A DNA stretch of 64,000 bases, taken from the NCBI GenBank assembly GCA_013368375.1, contig JAACJP010000027.1:310001-374000 (forward strand), given 5' to 3'. Below, one piece after another: positions 44,006-55,649 of this stretch. The position numbers and the translations under genes are program-made. Below the pieces are notes generated by a model that searched no databases, was not told the origin of the DNA, and saw only the letters and a list, made by a program, of their open reading frames with translations. The DNA is from Tricholomella constricta. Lineage: Eukaryota > Basidiomycota > Agaricomycetes > Agaricales > Lyophyllaceae. Positions within the stretch are counted from its first letter, which is position 1. Every line of letters begins with the position of its first letter.

Positions 44006-45036
44006 CCCTTGTTTTGTTCTAGTCCAGTCAGCCGCTCAGACTGGTGGCGATCGAGAGTTTCATGGTGAGAGGCGTTGAACAGCATGATCGGCTCTGGAGG
44101 TCCATCAAGCCAAAAGCTGAGCAGACGTTCTCAGGGCGCCATGCTGATGGAAGTCGACAGGCAACAGATGCAATGAAAAAGATCAGCGCGATTATAACTT
44201 ACTTGTTGAGCCCAGCTTGACTTCTAGGATGGAAGGTGAAAGAGTATACCGGTGACAGTTCCCTCACTGAGAGACGAGCCTCGAGTAAATAGGCTTGCCT
44301 CCCAGTGAGGGAGTTGTTACCAAAAAGACATCATTTACAATGATCACCTAGGTCCGACACCATCTACAAATTACATTGACAACCAGTGGAGTTTTGATGA
44401 TTATGTAATTGGCCGGCTACGAATAGCGAGCGCCGAGGAGGAGCTGATGATAAGTTCTTCAGCAGTCCAAAAGGCATTAGCAGCAAGTTAATTGAAAGAA
44501 AACCTTCACAATGTTGTCTAACATCGTGGTAATCAAATCATGCGGGTAATACATCCATCCATTCATCGGCGTTCGGTAGCAAATGGCCATCAGCAACTTC
44601 GCAAAGGTGCGTCGTGGTCTTTGCCATCATTCCTTAGACGGTGCTGAGTTGACGTGAGTGAACAGCTGCACCAAAGATGGCATAGGCTTCAATCTTTCCC
44701 CGATGTTTGGTCAGCCCTGGTCTTGGTGCCCCGTACGATGTTTCAGCATTCCACCAGTCAACATCTAGAGTTACCGATTCTGTCGGAGCTAACGGGCGAC
44801 TATCTGCCAATGCTCGCGTGGTATCCAATGGCTGTACTTATGCAGTACCCTACCGGTGAATGGATATCGGCGCCGTTAGTCCGCAGAGCGCTGGACACCT
44901 ATCGAGTCAATTACCCCACTGGGTTGATTGACAACCAGGACGTCTAGATGGTTTCAAAAATATACTCCTGAACCAATGCAAAGTTATAAAAGAGTTCATC
45001 TTTCACTGCGGCACCAAATCATTCCCTTCTCTTGTC
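44006..45036. other. Divergent intergenic region
   Basis: Shared 5' region of two divergently transcribed genes. It holds a short imperfect inverted repeat (CCCTCACTG at 44261 against CAGTGAGGG at 44303). The frames at 44634..44947 show no domain. The last 60 bp before the start at 45037 include TATAAAAG at 44986. Confidence 0.45.
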
Positions 45037-46940
45037 ATGCTTGAATCCCACCTTACCGTCCTAGAGTCAAGCGCGGCGCGTCATTCGTTTTCGCCAGTCT
45101 TTAAGGTTCCTCAGCTTGATCTATCATCTGGATGTGTCGAGAGTTGGGCATCGATTTCCTACCAAAGGTTCCTATCCGACGTTGAGTTCTACGCCCGACA
45201 CTGGAGACGCACCTTTACACGCGATGGTATCCCTCCAAAGTCGGTGATCGGGATATGGTATGTCCTGCACACATACAGATTATATGATCAAAATCTTAAC
45301 TCTCCATAACGCAGGGTTGGAGGATTTACCTACACGGATGTCCTTCACATCTACGGCATCTCTAGAGCTGGGTACATTCCCCAATTGTTCAGTTTGAGGC
45401 TTCCCAATCCTGTGGTCGTCTACGAGTTGCTCCAGAAGGCCGACGCGAGGACTCTCGTTTACGATCCCACATATGAGCATATCCTCAAAGACTGCCTTGT
45501 ACCCCTTCACCCCGCAGCCGACCTCTCGGTGTCCGACGCGGATGATGATGAGGACTTGCCAGACATCTCGCATTTGACCCCGGAGGATATCGCTTTCGTG
45601 TTCCATACCAGCGGCTCGACATCAGGGAGTCCTAAGCTCGTGCCGTGCAGCTTCTCTTGGCTGAACTCCACGATCGAGAAATCGAAACAGATATGTCAAC
45701 CCCAAACCCCTGGGCGCCAGGATGTCACAGTTTGGATGTACGTCCACAAATAACTTGCAGATGCACGAACAAAGATCTAATGTATATGTTATATTCACAG
45801 GGGAAGCATGTGCCACATTGCTCAAACATTCAGTAAGCTTTTTTTGGAGATAAACCTTTTTCACGTGCTCACCAAGCCATCTGCAACCAAGTGCTCATCG
45901 GAAGCCTGCAGCACGGTTCGTGCGTCATCCAACCCACGGCCATCACCTTTCCGACAACAGAGCTGGTGGACATGATTCATCGCGCTGGGCTGAACCGTTT
46001 GAATCAATTTGCGACGTTCCTTGCAAAGCACCTTAAAGCTTCCCGAAATGACTCCAAACTCCTGACGCTCCTTGGCGGTCTTGACGATATCCTCTACAGT
46101 GGCTTGCCACTGCCTCGAGAGGATGAAGAGTGGGCTTTCAGGAATGGACTCAAACTTCGGGTGCGCGCGCTTCCATCATGCAGCCTGTGCTGAATTTCTT
46201 ACGTGGGTCATTCAATAGAACCTTTTTGGGAGCACCGAGTGCGGCGCTATGCTTCTTTCGGTGGGAGCCTCTGGGCGCAATCCTGCCTTGCTTCAATCTT
46301 TGGACGGATTCAATTATCGATTCGTATCAACTGCACCAGCCGCCTCAGCAGGACACCAGTCGACCGCGCGGCTGATGGAGCTCATCATCCCTGCGGAATC
46401 ACCAGACTGCCCCGATATCTCCCTGAGACACGCTGATGGCGACTTCCACACTGGAGATCTGTTTCAGGAGGCGTCTCCTGGATTGTATGTCTTCCGCGGC
46501 CGAGACGACGACTGGATCAAATCCGAGAATAGCTTGCGATGCGACACAAAGTACGTGATATCGTTGCCTGTCCTCCCACTTAGTCCCACGCATGCTAATC
46601 GCATCTCTGCAGAGCCATCGAGGACAATGCCCTCGCCATGTGCGGAAACCTCATCGCCCAGTGCGTCGTCGTAGGCTCAGGTCGTCCCTCTCCCGTCATG
46701 TTCATCGAGCCCGCATCGGACATGGAGCCCGAAAAGCTCAAGAAGGAGATCATCCGCAAGACCAGGCACTTCCACTCCAGGCGCTATCTCCACGAACGCA
46801 TCACCCTTACGGACATGATCGTCGTCGTCCCGCCCCAATCACTCCCTCGCACTGCGACCAAAGGCAACATCCGACGCAAGGCCGTCGAGGAGGCCTTCAA
46901 ACCCCAAATCGATAGCATATTCGAGCGCGCCGCGCGCTAA
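45037..46940 (+). CDS. Stand-alone adenylate-forming enzyme (AMP-binding/acyl-CoA synthetase-like)
   Basis: The ANL superfamily activates a carboxylic acid with ATP to an acyl-adenylate, usually then forming a thioester. Six exons, 45037..45257, 45315..45737, 45801..45832, 45892..46160, 46219..46550 and 46613..46940, 534 aa, all phases consistent. Core motifs appear in order: FVFHTSGSTSGSPKLVP (A3, P-loop), NLFGSTECGAM (A5), DFHTGDLFQ (A7), FRGRDDDWIKSEN (A8) and PRTATKGNIRRKAV with the catalytic Lys (A10). The chain ends just after A10, so there is no carrier or reductase domain as in NRPS-like proteins. No signal peptide or PTS1 (ends ERAAR) is seen. The substrate acid is unknown. The A8 Lys-Ser-Glu replaces the more usual Gly-Glu, which may be a family feature. 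Confidence 0.9.
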
Positions 46941-47738
46941 TCGCAATCACCTATCATTATCACACCTCCTCGTAATTGATCTCCTCACCCCTCCGGTATA
47001 GGGCACCCATCTAATACGCGTTGTAAAAGTAGCGCAGATATAATATCTCCCTAATTCCAAGATGTGTTCTCAATTAATTCCTTACTATCTGCGATAGATA
47101 TAATCTTTGTATAATTACCTGTACTCCTCTAGCTAGCGAACATCAGCGCTTGCTCCGCATATCTATAGGTATTAAAGCATACTATTTAGTTGATCTATGT
47201 ATGCATCAGCAATTTTCACCAAGGACTTATCGCTAACTGACATATGACGAAGGGTACAATGATGCGCGCAGCGGCGCAACTGCACAGCACATCTTTTGAT
47301 CAGCGAGGCGATCCATCCGGTAACCACTGGCAGGTTGATGTGACTTTGGAAGGAAGCGAGTTGATCATGATCATTTTTCAAGTCCCTGGCCTTAATGCGG
47401 TGCAATGTAGAGAGCCCCCTTGACATTGACCTTGACCTTGACCTTGACCTTGACCCTAGACGTCGTTGAAGAAATAACTTTTTTTTTGAAAAGGGAAGAG
47501 AAAAAGATTGCTGGGCATCTTGAATGCTGTCAGTGTCAGTCGCGATTCAAAGCCACGCCACGCCGCACCGCACCCGATGCCCAGCTCAAACGCAAACGTG
47601 AGCTCCAGCTCCCCCGTGTCCGTGATGCCCGCGGAAAGGAGTGGTGCTAAACTTGGGATTTTTTTGCGGAGCGCTGGCCACTGACCTCCTGTCTCGGCCC
47701 CACAATGTTCCGTTGATCTCAATTTTTAGATTCCATAC
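46941..47738. other. 3'-3' intergenic region with a hexanucleotide repeat
   Basis: Separates the adenylate-forming enzyme from TDP1. A+T-rich near 47030..47200. The TTGACC array at 47426 is the only repeat noticed. Confidence 0.5.
47420..47456. repeat. Hexanucleotide microsatellite (TTGACC)n
   Basis: About five consecutive TTGACC units, the first imperfect (TTGACATTGACC). Confidence 0.9.
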
Positions 47739-50482
47739 CTAACCTGCAACGGTCTCCATGTCAGAGAAAATTTTGCTCCAAGTGGGGTGGTAGTTCCTGG
47801 ATTGCAATTCACGATGGATTGAATTGAATTGAACTGAATCGGGAAAGAGAGCAAAGCGAAGAGACCATCTAAAAAGACAAAACGGCATGGAATGACCTAG
47901 TCTAGTTTTCGTCCTGGTGATAGACTGATTCCTCTTGTATCTGTTGATAAAATTAGTACCCCAGAAACGATCAAGCCATGTCCGTCCTACCCATGGTTCA
48001 TCTTTCCCAGCAGCATACTTCCTCGGAGGTCGTTGAAAGCATGATGCCAATTCGGCATGCTCCTCATTCTTGAGGGGAAACATAATTCCCAGCTCATAGT
48101 TTGATATCTGATGTTATGATTAGATGTTCAGGGAGAGAGGGCATCATGGAAAAACTCACGTTCAGGATAGGATTAAAGCCTGAACCTGACAGGGTGCCCC
48201 AGGCCGAAGGCGTGAAATTATGTGATCCGACATAAGCCCATCCCACAGCAGGCTCGATCACTTCGATGTCGTTATCCGAGTCGTCCTCCGTGTCAGAACC
48301 TTGTACCTGCTTCCCTTTTGATGTTTCCTTGTAAGTCGCGATGATCATCTGTATATGGACCATGTTAAACAGCGGAGACACCGGAGGACCCTTGCAGTAC
48401 CTTGGAGTGCATTAGAACGGGGCCGCCTTTACTCCTGGAATCATAAAAGTGGTCCCTGGGGAAATTTTTAGCGGCCCACTGTCTCCGCCGGCAAAATATT
48501 GTTCCGCCGCCCTGAACGAGTCTGTCATTCCATGGACAATTTTGCGATGTGGAATGAACGAAATTCACCGGCTCACCAAGCTTACTTTGCTGCACTGTTG
48601 CCTTCGTGGGATATACGATCTTGACGGGAGGATATGGAAGCTTCTCTCGTTTCTTTTTGGCCTCGTCGAGCCAATCCTCGGATGATTCGCCTCGGGCCGA
48701 CCAGTGGAACTCGTTTAACCACTGTGTAGTGTAAATGCCGAGACTTGATCCCTTGTTTTGATTCATGAGCTTTTTGACTATAGTTTTGTTTATGGTCATG
48801 GAGGACGAACCTGGCACTCTATTGATATGTTTTTTGACCCTCGGCCTTTACCCGTGCGCATTCCCATATTTCTAACGACCTGCATGAGCTTCGGATGGCC
48901 TGTTCTAGGTGTGTTCGTTGTTGAGCTCAGTGCTATAATGAATATCCAAAAGACGAACTTGATTACACTAGGCCATCCCTCATGCCTGCCAGCAATGGAC
49001 GGGACAAGATGTACTTTGACATTTGACCAATCCCATAACATCCTAAGCTCCTCGATAGCTTTCAACGGTAAATCCGGATGCTTAAAGTGATGTCAAAAAA
49101 AAAAAAAAGACGGCCTATGAAAATATGATTGACATTATCATTTATCATCGTCTTCAGCGCCGGTTGTACATTCACTGAATGGAGGACCCATTGTAAAACG
49201 GTTGGAAAATCAGATGGGGCTTTTGGATCATGCGGCATAGGCTTGGAGCGCAACGGGATGTCTTGTAGCCACACAGTCTATTGTCATGTTAGCTGGATGG
49301 TACATACGGAAAGCAACCGCTTCTTACATTCTCCATGTCGCGGTAGTCGTACGCGATCAGATTAGCCGTTGAAACCACGACGCGCAGACGTCCTGTTTTA
49401 TAGAACAACTACCACAGAGTGAGCTTATACCCCATTCGACACAACGTTACTCACGAGCATAAACTACCGGACGACATATCAGTTTCCGTGCAGTGTAGAA
49501 CTGAAATATAATCTCACCTTCATGTGCATACACCCTCGGCCACCGCGCAGCAGAGGCGTTGTTTTAATCCAATTAGGCAGGACGTTCTTCAGACTCGGTC
49601 GGCCAGAAGCATCAGGCTGTGCGACCATAATGACAGGAACAGACCTATCAAAGAATTCATAGATCCATGTGAAATCAAGAGAATACGAGGACATGATTGC
49701 AAAGGATAAATCAGTCTTCTACATTGGATATGAGCCATGAGAGACGATGAAATGCAGCCAAAGATTGCGTACCTTGCCCAGAATCTCCGTGAGCCTAAAA
49801 GTCGGCCTGCCATCTTTTCTCGGCTCAGCGTGTTGGGTGGCAGTTTGTCGTAGCTCTCCATTCCAGAAGGCCTGATCGATGGTTGGGATATTCGTTTGAG
49901 GGCCATTCTGACTTGATGAAGCTCCTCCCTGACTGCACGAAGAAGAGGGAATGGGATTGTCCCTCCAGTTATTAGCACGCACTCCGTGTGAGGATGAAAT
50001 GTGTTGCCTCTTGGCAGGTGGCTCCCGGAGCCCCGACTCATCGTTATCATCATCATCGTCTCCCCCGAAACTCGTGTCGAATCCGCTGTCTGGTCTGAGG
50101 CGTTTCTGACGCTCGCGACGCTCCTTTTCCAACTGTGCTCGTTCTGACAGAAATGAAGAAAGTCCCGAAGTACTGGATTGAGGTTGAGACTGCGGCTGTG
50201 GCTGAGGCTGAGATTGTGGAGTCGAACGACTTGTAGCTCTAGACGCGCCGGGATGCGCAGATGTTTCGGCCTTGGAGAATTCCAAGGCTTGTTGAAGTTG
50301 CGCCTGGAATATCGCATCCTCATCTTCATCCGAATCGTCTGCTAAATCTATAACATCGGGTTTGGTGGCAACATCCCGCAGGCTAAGAGCGATGGCCCTG
50401 TAAAGATCACTTAAGAAGAAAATTCATTCAAATTACCATGCATTTCTGACCTCGCTATATCGTCGTCCTCGCCATGGTCCAT
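47739..50482 (-). CDS. TDP1: Tyrosyl-DNA phosphodiesterase 1 with N-terminal ubiquitin-interacting motifs
   Basis: TDP1 removes stalled topoisomerase I peptides from DNA 3' ends in the nucleus. Eleven exons: complement(47739..48107, 48160..48348, 48401..48511, 48569..48751, 48811..48904, 48959..49080, 49134..49277, 49328..49408, 49518..49718, 49773..50397, 50451..50482), about 716 aa, all in phase. Both HxK active-site motifs are present: GRGCMHMK and VLMHSKMIIATYK. Other conserved blocks are VLPNWIKTTPLLRGGRG, LVPSIAGRHEGWPSVIK, WLNEFHWSARGE and VGSHNFTPSAWGTL. The N-terminus carries EDDDIARAIALSLRD, a textbook UIM, and a second weaker one, AIFQAQLQQALEFSK. The last exon reads past KDEPW without a domain, so an extra 3' splice near 47994 is possible. 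Two introns use GTTCGT donors. Confidence 0.94.
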
Positions 50483-50806
50483 CCGAGATAATAGCTTTTG
50501 GAAGTCTCTAGTGGATAAGGATTCGTGGCGATAAATGAGGCGACAGGTGACAGGTGTGTGGCACGTCACGTCACATGACCTTTGTCACGGCAGAAGTCGC
50601 GACGCGACCGATGCTACAGCGGCTACACTGAACATCGGGTAAGCACTCTTTCTTGGCGTTGAACAGACCGATGCACACCTTCATTGCCTTTTAGAAATAC
50701 AGTGTGCAACGCCTAGGATCACGTCTCAGAGTTCCAGTCCCTCAGTAAATTGCGTGAAGCAGATCTGTGCTTTTGTTTGAAGCTTGAAGCCACAGAAGGC
50801 GAGATT
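50483..50806. other. TDP1 upstream region and left flank of retrotransposon 2
   Basis: No coding frame. Contains CACGTCACGTCACATGAC near 50560, E-box/CRE-like but unproven. The retrotransposon starts at about 50807, 325 bp from the TDP1 ATG. Confidence 0.45.
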
Positions 50807-51003
50807 TGAACGTCCTCTGAAAGGAGGCACGGGATGAAAGAGGAACGCGTTTCGGGGCGTGACCAGCGCAGGGATCACGCCCCTTGATCTTGAACCATCA
50901 CCTACGTGGGTTCATCTCCGGTCCCTCGTCGGCTCGTCCTGCGCCTACACGCGCTACGTGCCTTCTACAACCTGAGAATATATTCCTTGAAACATTAGCT
51001 TGG
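50807..51003 (+). repeat. A1 split direct repeat, element 2
   Basis: 197 bp, repeated at 56960..57156 with one mismatch (CCATCACC against CTATCACC). Confidence 0.95.
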
Positions 51004-51091
51004 TCCTCCGGGCAACGATCAGCTTCTAGGTCACTGGTTCCTGAATCTTGGTACCCTTTGGCGTGTTCTTCTCGACATCTTCACGTCCCTA

Positions 51092-53745
51092 ATGGCTCTA
51101 CGACGCTCTACACGCGCCACATCAGCGCGTCCTCGCCCTGCACAGTCCGCCTTTCGCGATAGTTCGCCCGCTCACGAACCGGACACAGATCATCCTGTCT
51201 CTCTTGGGGACGAATCCGACAGGGAACCCGCTCGGGGCGATGCCTCTGATTCCTCTGAAGATGACTCCGGACCCTCAGATTCTTCCGGCGATCGCCGTCC
51301 TCTTCAATTCGTTCCTTTGGGGCGCGATCCTGCCCCCGCTCCTTCCACATCCGGACATGCTATTATTCCCCAACCAAACCTTATTCCAAATGTCACTCGA
51401 ACGAAACCGAGCGCGGCCCCCGGCGCGCCTACCGCATCATCCTCCCGAACTGCCGTTGCATCGGCCATCACCGCACCCGTCCCTTCCGCTCCCGCCATTG
51501 CATCCTCCATTTGTGCACTCCCTCGCATCACACTACATACTGCCCCTGCACCTACCTCCCCCTCCACGCGCCCTACTCCCTCCACTGCCGTCACCAATAC
51601 GGCGACCGCCTCGTCTCGACTACCTGCCTTCTCCGAGGAACAAGTCCATGATGCCCACTCTTTCGTGCGCTCCGTCTTAACCGGCGCACCTGCAGCTCCT
51701 GCCTCATCCGTTCCTGCTGCCTCCTCCGTACCTGTCCCTTTACCAACCACTGGCTCTTTGGCTCCCGCCACATCCGGGCATGCATTGTCCTCCCGTAACT
51801 CTCCCACCAAACGACGAGTTCGCGCCGGTAAGGAACGAGCACGCTCTCCCCCCTTGGACCAGTCCGCTGTGGACAAGGTGGAGGCAGCCCTTCGCGATGC
51901 GGTTCCGATCGCTCGTCCCCAACTTTCCTCTGATGCTGTACGCGGCCTTCACCCCCTCCCTTCCCGCCCTAAAGGCCACAACACTTCTGTATCTGTTCCA
52001 CGTCCTCCTGCTCACTATTCGCGCACCTTCCAAGCACCCAGCGCCGCGCCTCTCCATGCACCTTCTCGTGGCCATCGCAGCGACGCCCCGCGTCCGCTTG
52101 CCTCCCCTGCCTCTTTCACACCCGAGGGTGCCACCCAACGTTCCCATGCTCGAACTTCGTTCGCTACTCCGCATCACTCCGTCCACCGTTCGGGCTCCGT
52201 CCCAGCTCGACCGGCGCTTATCACGCCGGCTCAATCTGCCCCTCGTTCCGAGCATCGTTCTGGCTCTAACGCCGCCTCTTCACGCGGACGGTCTGAGCGC
52301 CTGCTAGGTGAATCCGAGCTTGAAGGCATTCTGTACAAGTACGGGCAGCAGCTGCTTCGCGAGACCGGGGTCCTCCCCAGATCCCCAGGACCTGGTCCAC
52401 GCTCTACCAGCGGCGCCTATTCCGGGCCTTCCGGTCCATCCGGGGGTCCCTACTTCAATCGCTTTGGGGACCATTCCGGCCCTGCGCTGCCCTTCGCATT
52501 TCCTGTGCAGCGTTCCTTTGACCGCTTCGGCGATCGCGCATTCAGTGAGTCCCCTCTCCTGCGGTTCACCGCATGACCTGACGTCTTACAGACACCTCCG
52601 ATGTTCCTCCATCTGGTCCTACGCCGGGCGGCCCTCCGCCGATCCCCCATGCTGAACAATACCGTTCTTCCTTTGCACGTCGCGATCCTCCCAATGCCTA
52701 CTTCCGTCCTCCTGAGTCCAACCTCCAGCAGGACCCGTACTTCCACTCCGGGGCCGCATACCAGGCACCAGGCCTCTACCACTCCAGAGATGCCGCTTAC
52801 GCGCTGGATCCGAACGAGATTGTTATTCCCGAATCCGTTATCAGCATTCTACGTAATGGCTGGTGGGACTACATCCCGCTTGACGCGCTCACCAACGACG
52901 CCTGTCACTCTGCCGCCTTCGGTTCCCTGAAGCCGGATGACACTACTCTGGGCATCAACGACCGCGGCCACATTACGCAGCGCTCCGTCATGATCGACTC
53001 CCGCAAGGAAAAGCACATGGACTGCTCTACCTGGAAGCAGTCCTCCGACAACCTCCTGTCGGCGCTTCGCGACCACCTCGTCATCTTTGATCATCAGGGA
53101 CGCCCCGATCGCTCCGCTACGGGGTCCGTTATCGCTTCCTACGAAATACACTTCAAATATCTGAAGGCTCGGGGCGATATCGAAACAAACTTCCCCAGCT
53201 ACATCCTGTACTGCATCTTCGTCCGCCGTCAGTGGCTCGCTCACAGACGTACCGGCAAACCCGATGTGCCTCTGCACATCTTTCAAATTGAGGTCTTCTC
53301 GGATATTGAGCGAAAGCGGATGCATAAGCGTGTCGATACCTTGACTGCCGCGGCCTCCGGCTCCTCTGCGAAGCCTTTTCGGATTTCCCAAGCGGATTCC
53401 TCCTCCTCCTCATCCCGCTCCACGGCTGATCGCTCCGCTTCCAAGAAGGGCGATAGCTCCTCCTCCAAAGCCAAGTCTACGTTCCCTTACTCCTCCGATC
53501 GTGTGCGTGTCGCGATCCTCTGCATGTACTGCGGAGCCATTGATCACCGATTCAACCTCTGCTCCGGGCCCGGAAAGTCCCTCGTCAAAGGCTCCGACAA
53601 TAAATGGCGCGACCCCAGCGGCCACCTCTACTGCTGGGGCTTCAACGGCCCTACCGGTTGCCCTCGCGGCGAAGCATGCATCCATCACCACGCCTGCTCG
53701 TTGTGCGGCACTGGTATCCACGGTGCTCAACGATGCGTTGCGTGA
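51092..53745 (+). CDS. Gag-like protein, element 2 (two exons)
   Basis: Model 51092..52544 joined to 52592..53745, 868 aa. Without splicing, the frame stops at 52576. The GTGAGT...TACAG segment at 52545..52591 (47 bp) removes that stop and joins exactly into the open frame that carries the conserved gag core LRNGWWDYIPLDALTNDAC. Ser/Pro/Ala-rich N-terminus; C-terminal CCHC knuckle CMYCGAIDHRFNLC and a Cys/His cluster ending SLCGTGIHGAQRC. The stop TGA at 53743 overlaps the RT frame in the same +1 arrangement as element 1. Confidence 0.87.
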
Positions 53746-55402
53746 GCGTTTTCTCCCTGTATCGACCCCTCTGAAGCACTGGCGGTGGACCGCACTGCTC
53801 TCGGAGGCGGGCGCGCTCGAGGAGTTCGCGGAGGTGCCGAAAGGCCTCCAATTCGGTTTTAATCTTGGACTCGAGGATTTCCTTCTTGATCACACATTTT
53901 CCCCCCCAAACCATTACAAGTCCGAAGTACACCACAAATTCGTAGAACATAAATACGCTGAGGAGATACGCCTCGGGCGTGTCTCCCCCGGATACCCCCC
54001 TCAGTTTATCTCCGACATTTTCGGTCATTATCGTACTGCACCTCTTAATGTCATTGAGCGTACCCCTGGCAAGCTCCGTATTACCGTTGACCATTCCTTT
54101 CCACGAGGCAACCCCCTTACCCCTTCCATCAACTCATGCATCGACTCGAAGCGATTCCAGTGCGCGTGGGGCACCTTTTCCGATTGCTACTTGCTCGTGG
54201 CTGACGCCCCTCCTGGGACGGAGGCTTGCATCTTCGACGTTGACGCTGCCTTCAGGAACATTCCTACCTCTCCACTGGATCGTACCGCGACCGCTCTGCT
54301 TATAAACGGTCTCGTTCACCTCGACGGCCGCCTCAACTTCGGACTCTGTGCCGCGCCCGGCATATTCGGGAGCGTTGCGGACGCAATTGTTCGCATATTC
54401 CTACATAAGGGTATCGAAGCTCTGCTCAAGTGGGTTGATGACTTCGTATTCTTCCGCTATCCACGCCTTCTATCCGACAATCAAACGTGTGTCTTCACAT
54501 ACGACGAGTCCCTCGTCTGGTCCATAGCTGAGGATCTTGGCTGGCCTTGGGCCGCTGACAAGTTCGTTCCTTTCAACTCTGTTTTCACATACATCGGCTT
54601 TGAGTGGTCCCTTCGGGACAAGACCGTGCGTCTGCCCGACGCCAAGCGCGCCAAATACCTTCTTAAGCTCTCTGCCTGGTCCCTCGGTGATTCTGTATCC
54701 CTGCTCGCGACGGAATCTCTTATTGGTACACTTAATCACATCACTCTCGTCGTGCCCGAAGGACGCTCACACCTCCCTGCCCTCTTCAAATTTCGCGCCT
54801 CCTTCCGCGATACCGCGCCGTGGGTTAAACATCGGATCACTGCATCTGTCTTCGCGGAGATCTCATGGTGGTCGCACTTGCTCTCCGCTTCCGCCTGCTC
54901 CATGCGAATCGTACGGCCCCCCCCGCCCCACAACATCCCAATTTTCGTTGATGCTTCTACATCCTGGGGGATCGGTCTTTTCGTGGATGGCAAGTGGCTC
55001 GCCTGGCGATTATTACCCGGATGGAAAACGAACGGCCGTGACATCGGCTGGGCGGAGATGGTCGCAGTCGACCTCGCCCTTCGCGCCATCCTTGCTTCAG
55101 GGCTTCGCGACTGCCACCTCGTGATGCGATCTGACAACACTGGCGTGGTCGGTGCTCTTTCCGCGGGCCGTTCACGTAACAGCGAACAAAATCACATCCT
55201 CCGCCATATCGTCTCCAATTTCCAATCAAACACCATTTGGCTCTCCACACTCTGGGTCTCGACGAAGGAAAATATCGCGGACGCTCCTTCACGAGGTCAC
55301 TTTCCTTCACGATCGACTTTATTTCCCTTCCCTCCTGCATTGCCCGATTACCTTAAGTCGTTCGTAGCGCCTTCTGTAAGCTTTCACGACCTTCCCGCCT
55401 GA
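53735..55402 (+). CDS. Reverse transcriptase-RNase H, element 2
   Basis: About 555 aa from the overlap (ALRERFLPVSTPLKHWRW), clearly homologous to the element 1 protein. RT motif A IFDVDAAFRNIP and catalytic KWVDDFVFF; RNase H FVDASTSWGIG, AEMVAVDLAL, MRSDNTGVVG and NIADAPSR are all present with no interruptions. The left boundary is set at the conserved join; the frame is open to 53501 and beyond. Confidence 0.92.
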   Translation, partial: ALRERFLPVSTPLKHWRWTALLSEAGALEEFAEVPKGLQFGFNLGLEDFLLDHTFSPPNHYKSEVHHKFVEHKYAEEIRLGRVSPGYPPQFISDIFGHYRTAPLNVIERTPGKLRITVDHSFPRGNPLTPSINSCIDSKRFQCAWGTFSDCYLLVADAPPGTEACIFDVDAAFRNIPTSPLDRTATALLINGLVHLDGRLNFGLCAAPGIFGSVADAIVRIFLHKGIEALLKWVDDFVFFRYPRLLSDNQTCVFTYDESLVWSIAEDLGWPWAADKFVPFNSVFTYIGFEWSLRDKTVRLPDAKRAKYLLKLSAWSLGDSVSLLATESLIGTLNHITLVVPEGRSHLPALFKFRASFRDTAPWVKHRITASVFAEISWWSHLLSASACSMRIVRPPPPHNIPIFVDASTSWGIGLFVDGKWLAWRLLPGWKTNGRDIGWAEMVAVDLALRAILASGLRDCHLVMRSDNTGVVGALSAGRSRNSEQNHILRHIVSNFQSNTIWLSTLWVSTKENIADAPSRGHFPSRSTLFPFPPALPDYLKSFVAPSVSFHDLPA

Positions 55403-55649
55403 AAATAGGCTTCGTACTCCACCTATACTTGCGCGATACCTATTCTACCTCACATAATGCACTTTGTTTACACATTTTTATTTTGCCTGGAAACGGGTGC
55501 CACGATCTGGCCTAAGTGCGCCACAACTTCCCTGCTGGGCTGATGGCCAATGATCGGTCTTCTAAGCACGATCCATGCAACTGGATCGCGGCTGACAATC
55601 TACATTTCCACCTTACTACATCGTAGCGCCTTTTCTCCCCTTGCAATTA

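Noticed and set aside
44261..44311. Short inverted repeat in the divergent promoter as a terminator or operator
   Set aside because: Imperfect 9-10-bp arms with a loop of over 30 bp; nothing links it to regulation in a eukaryote.
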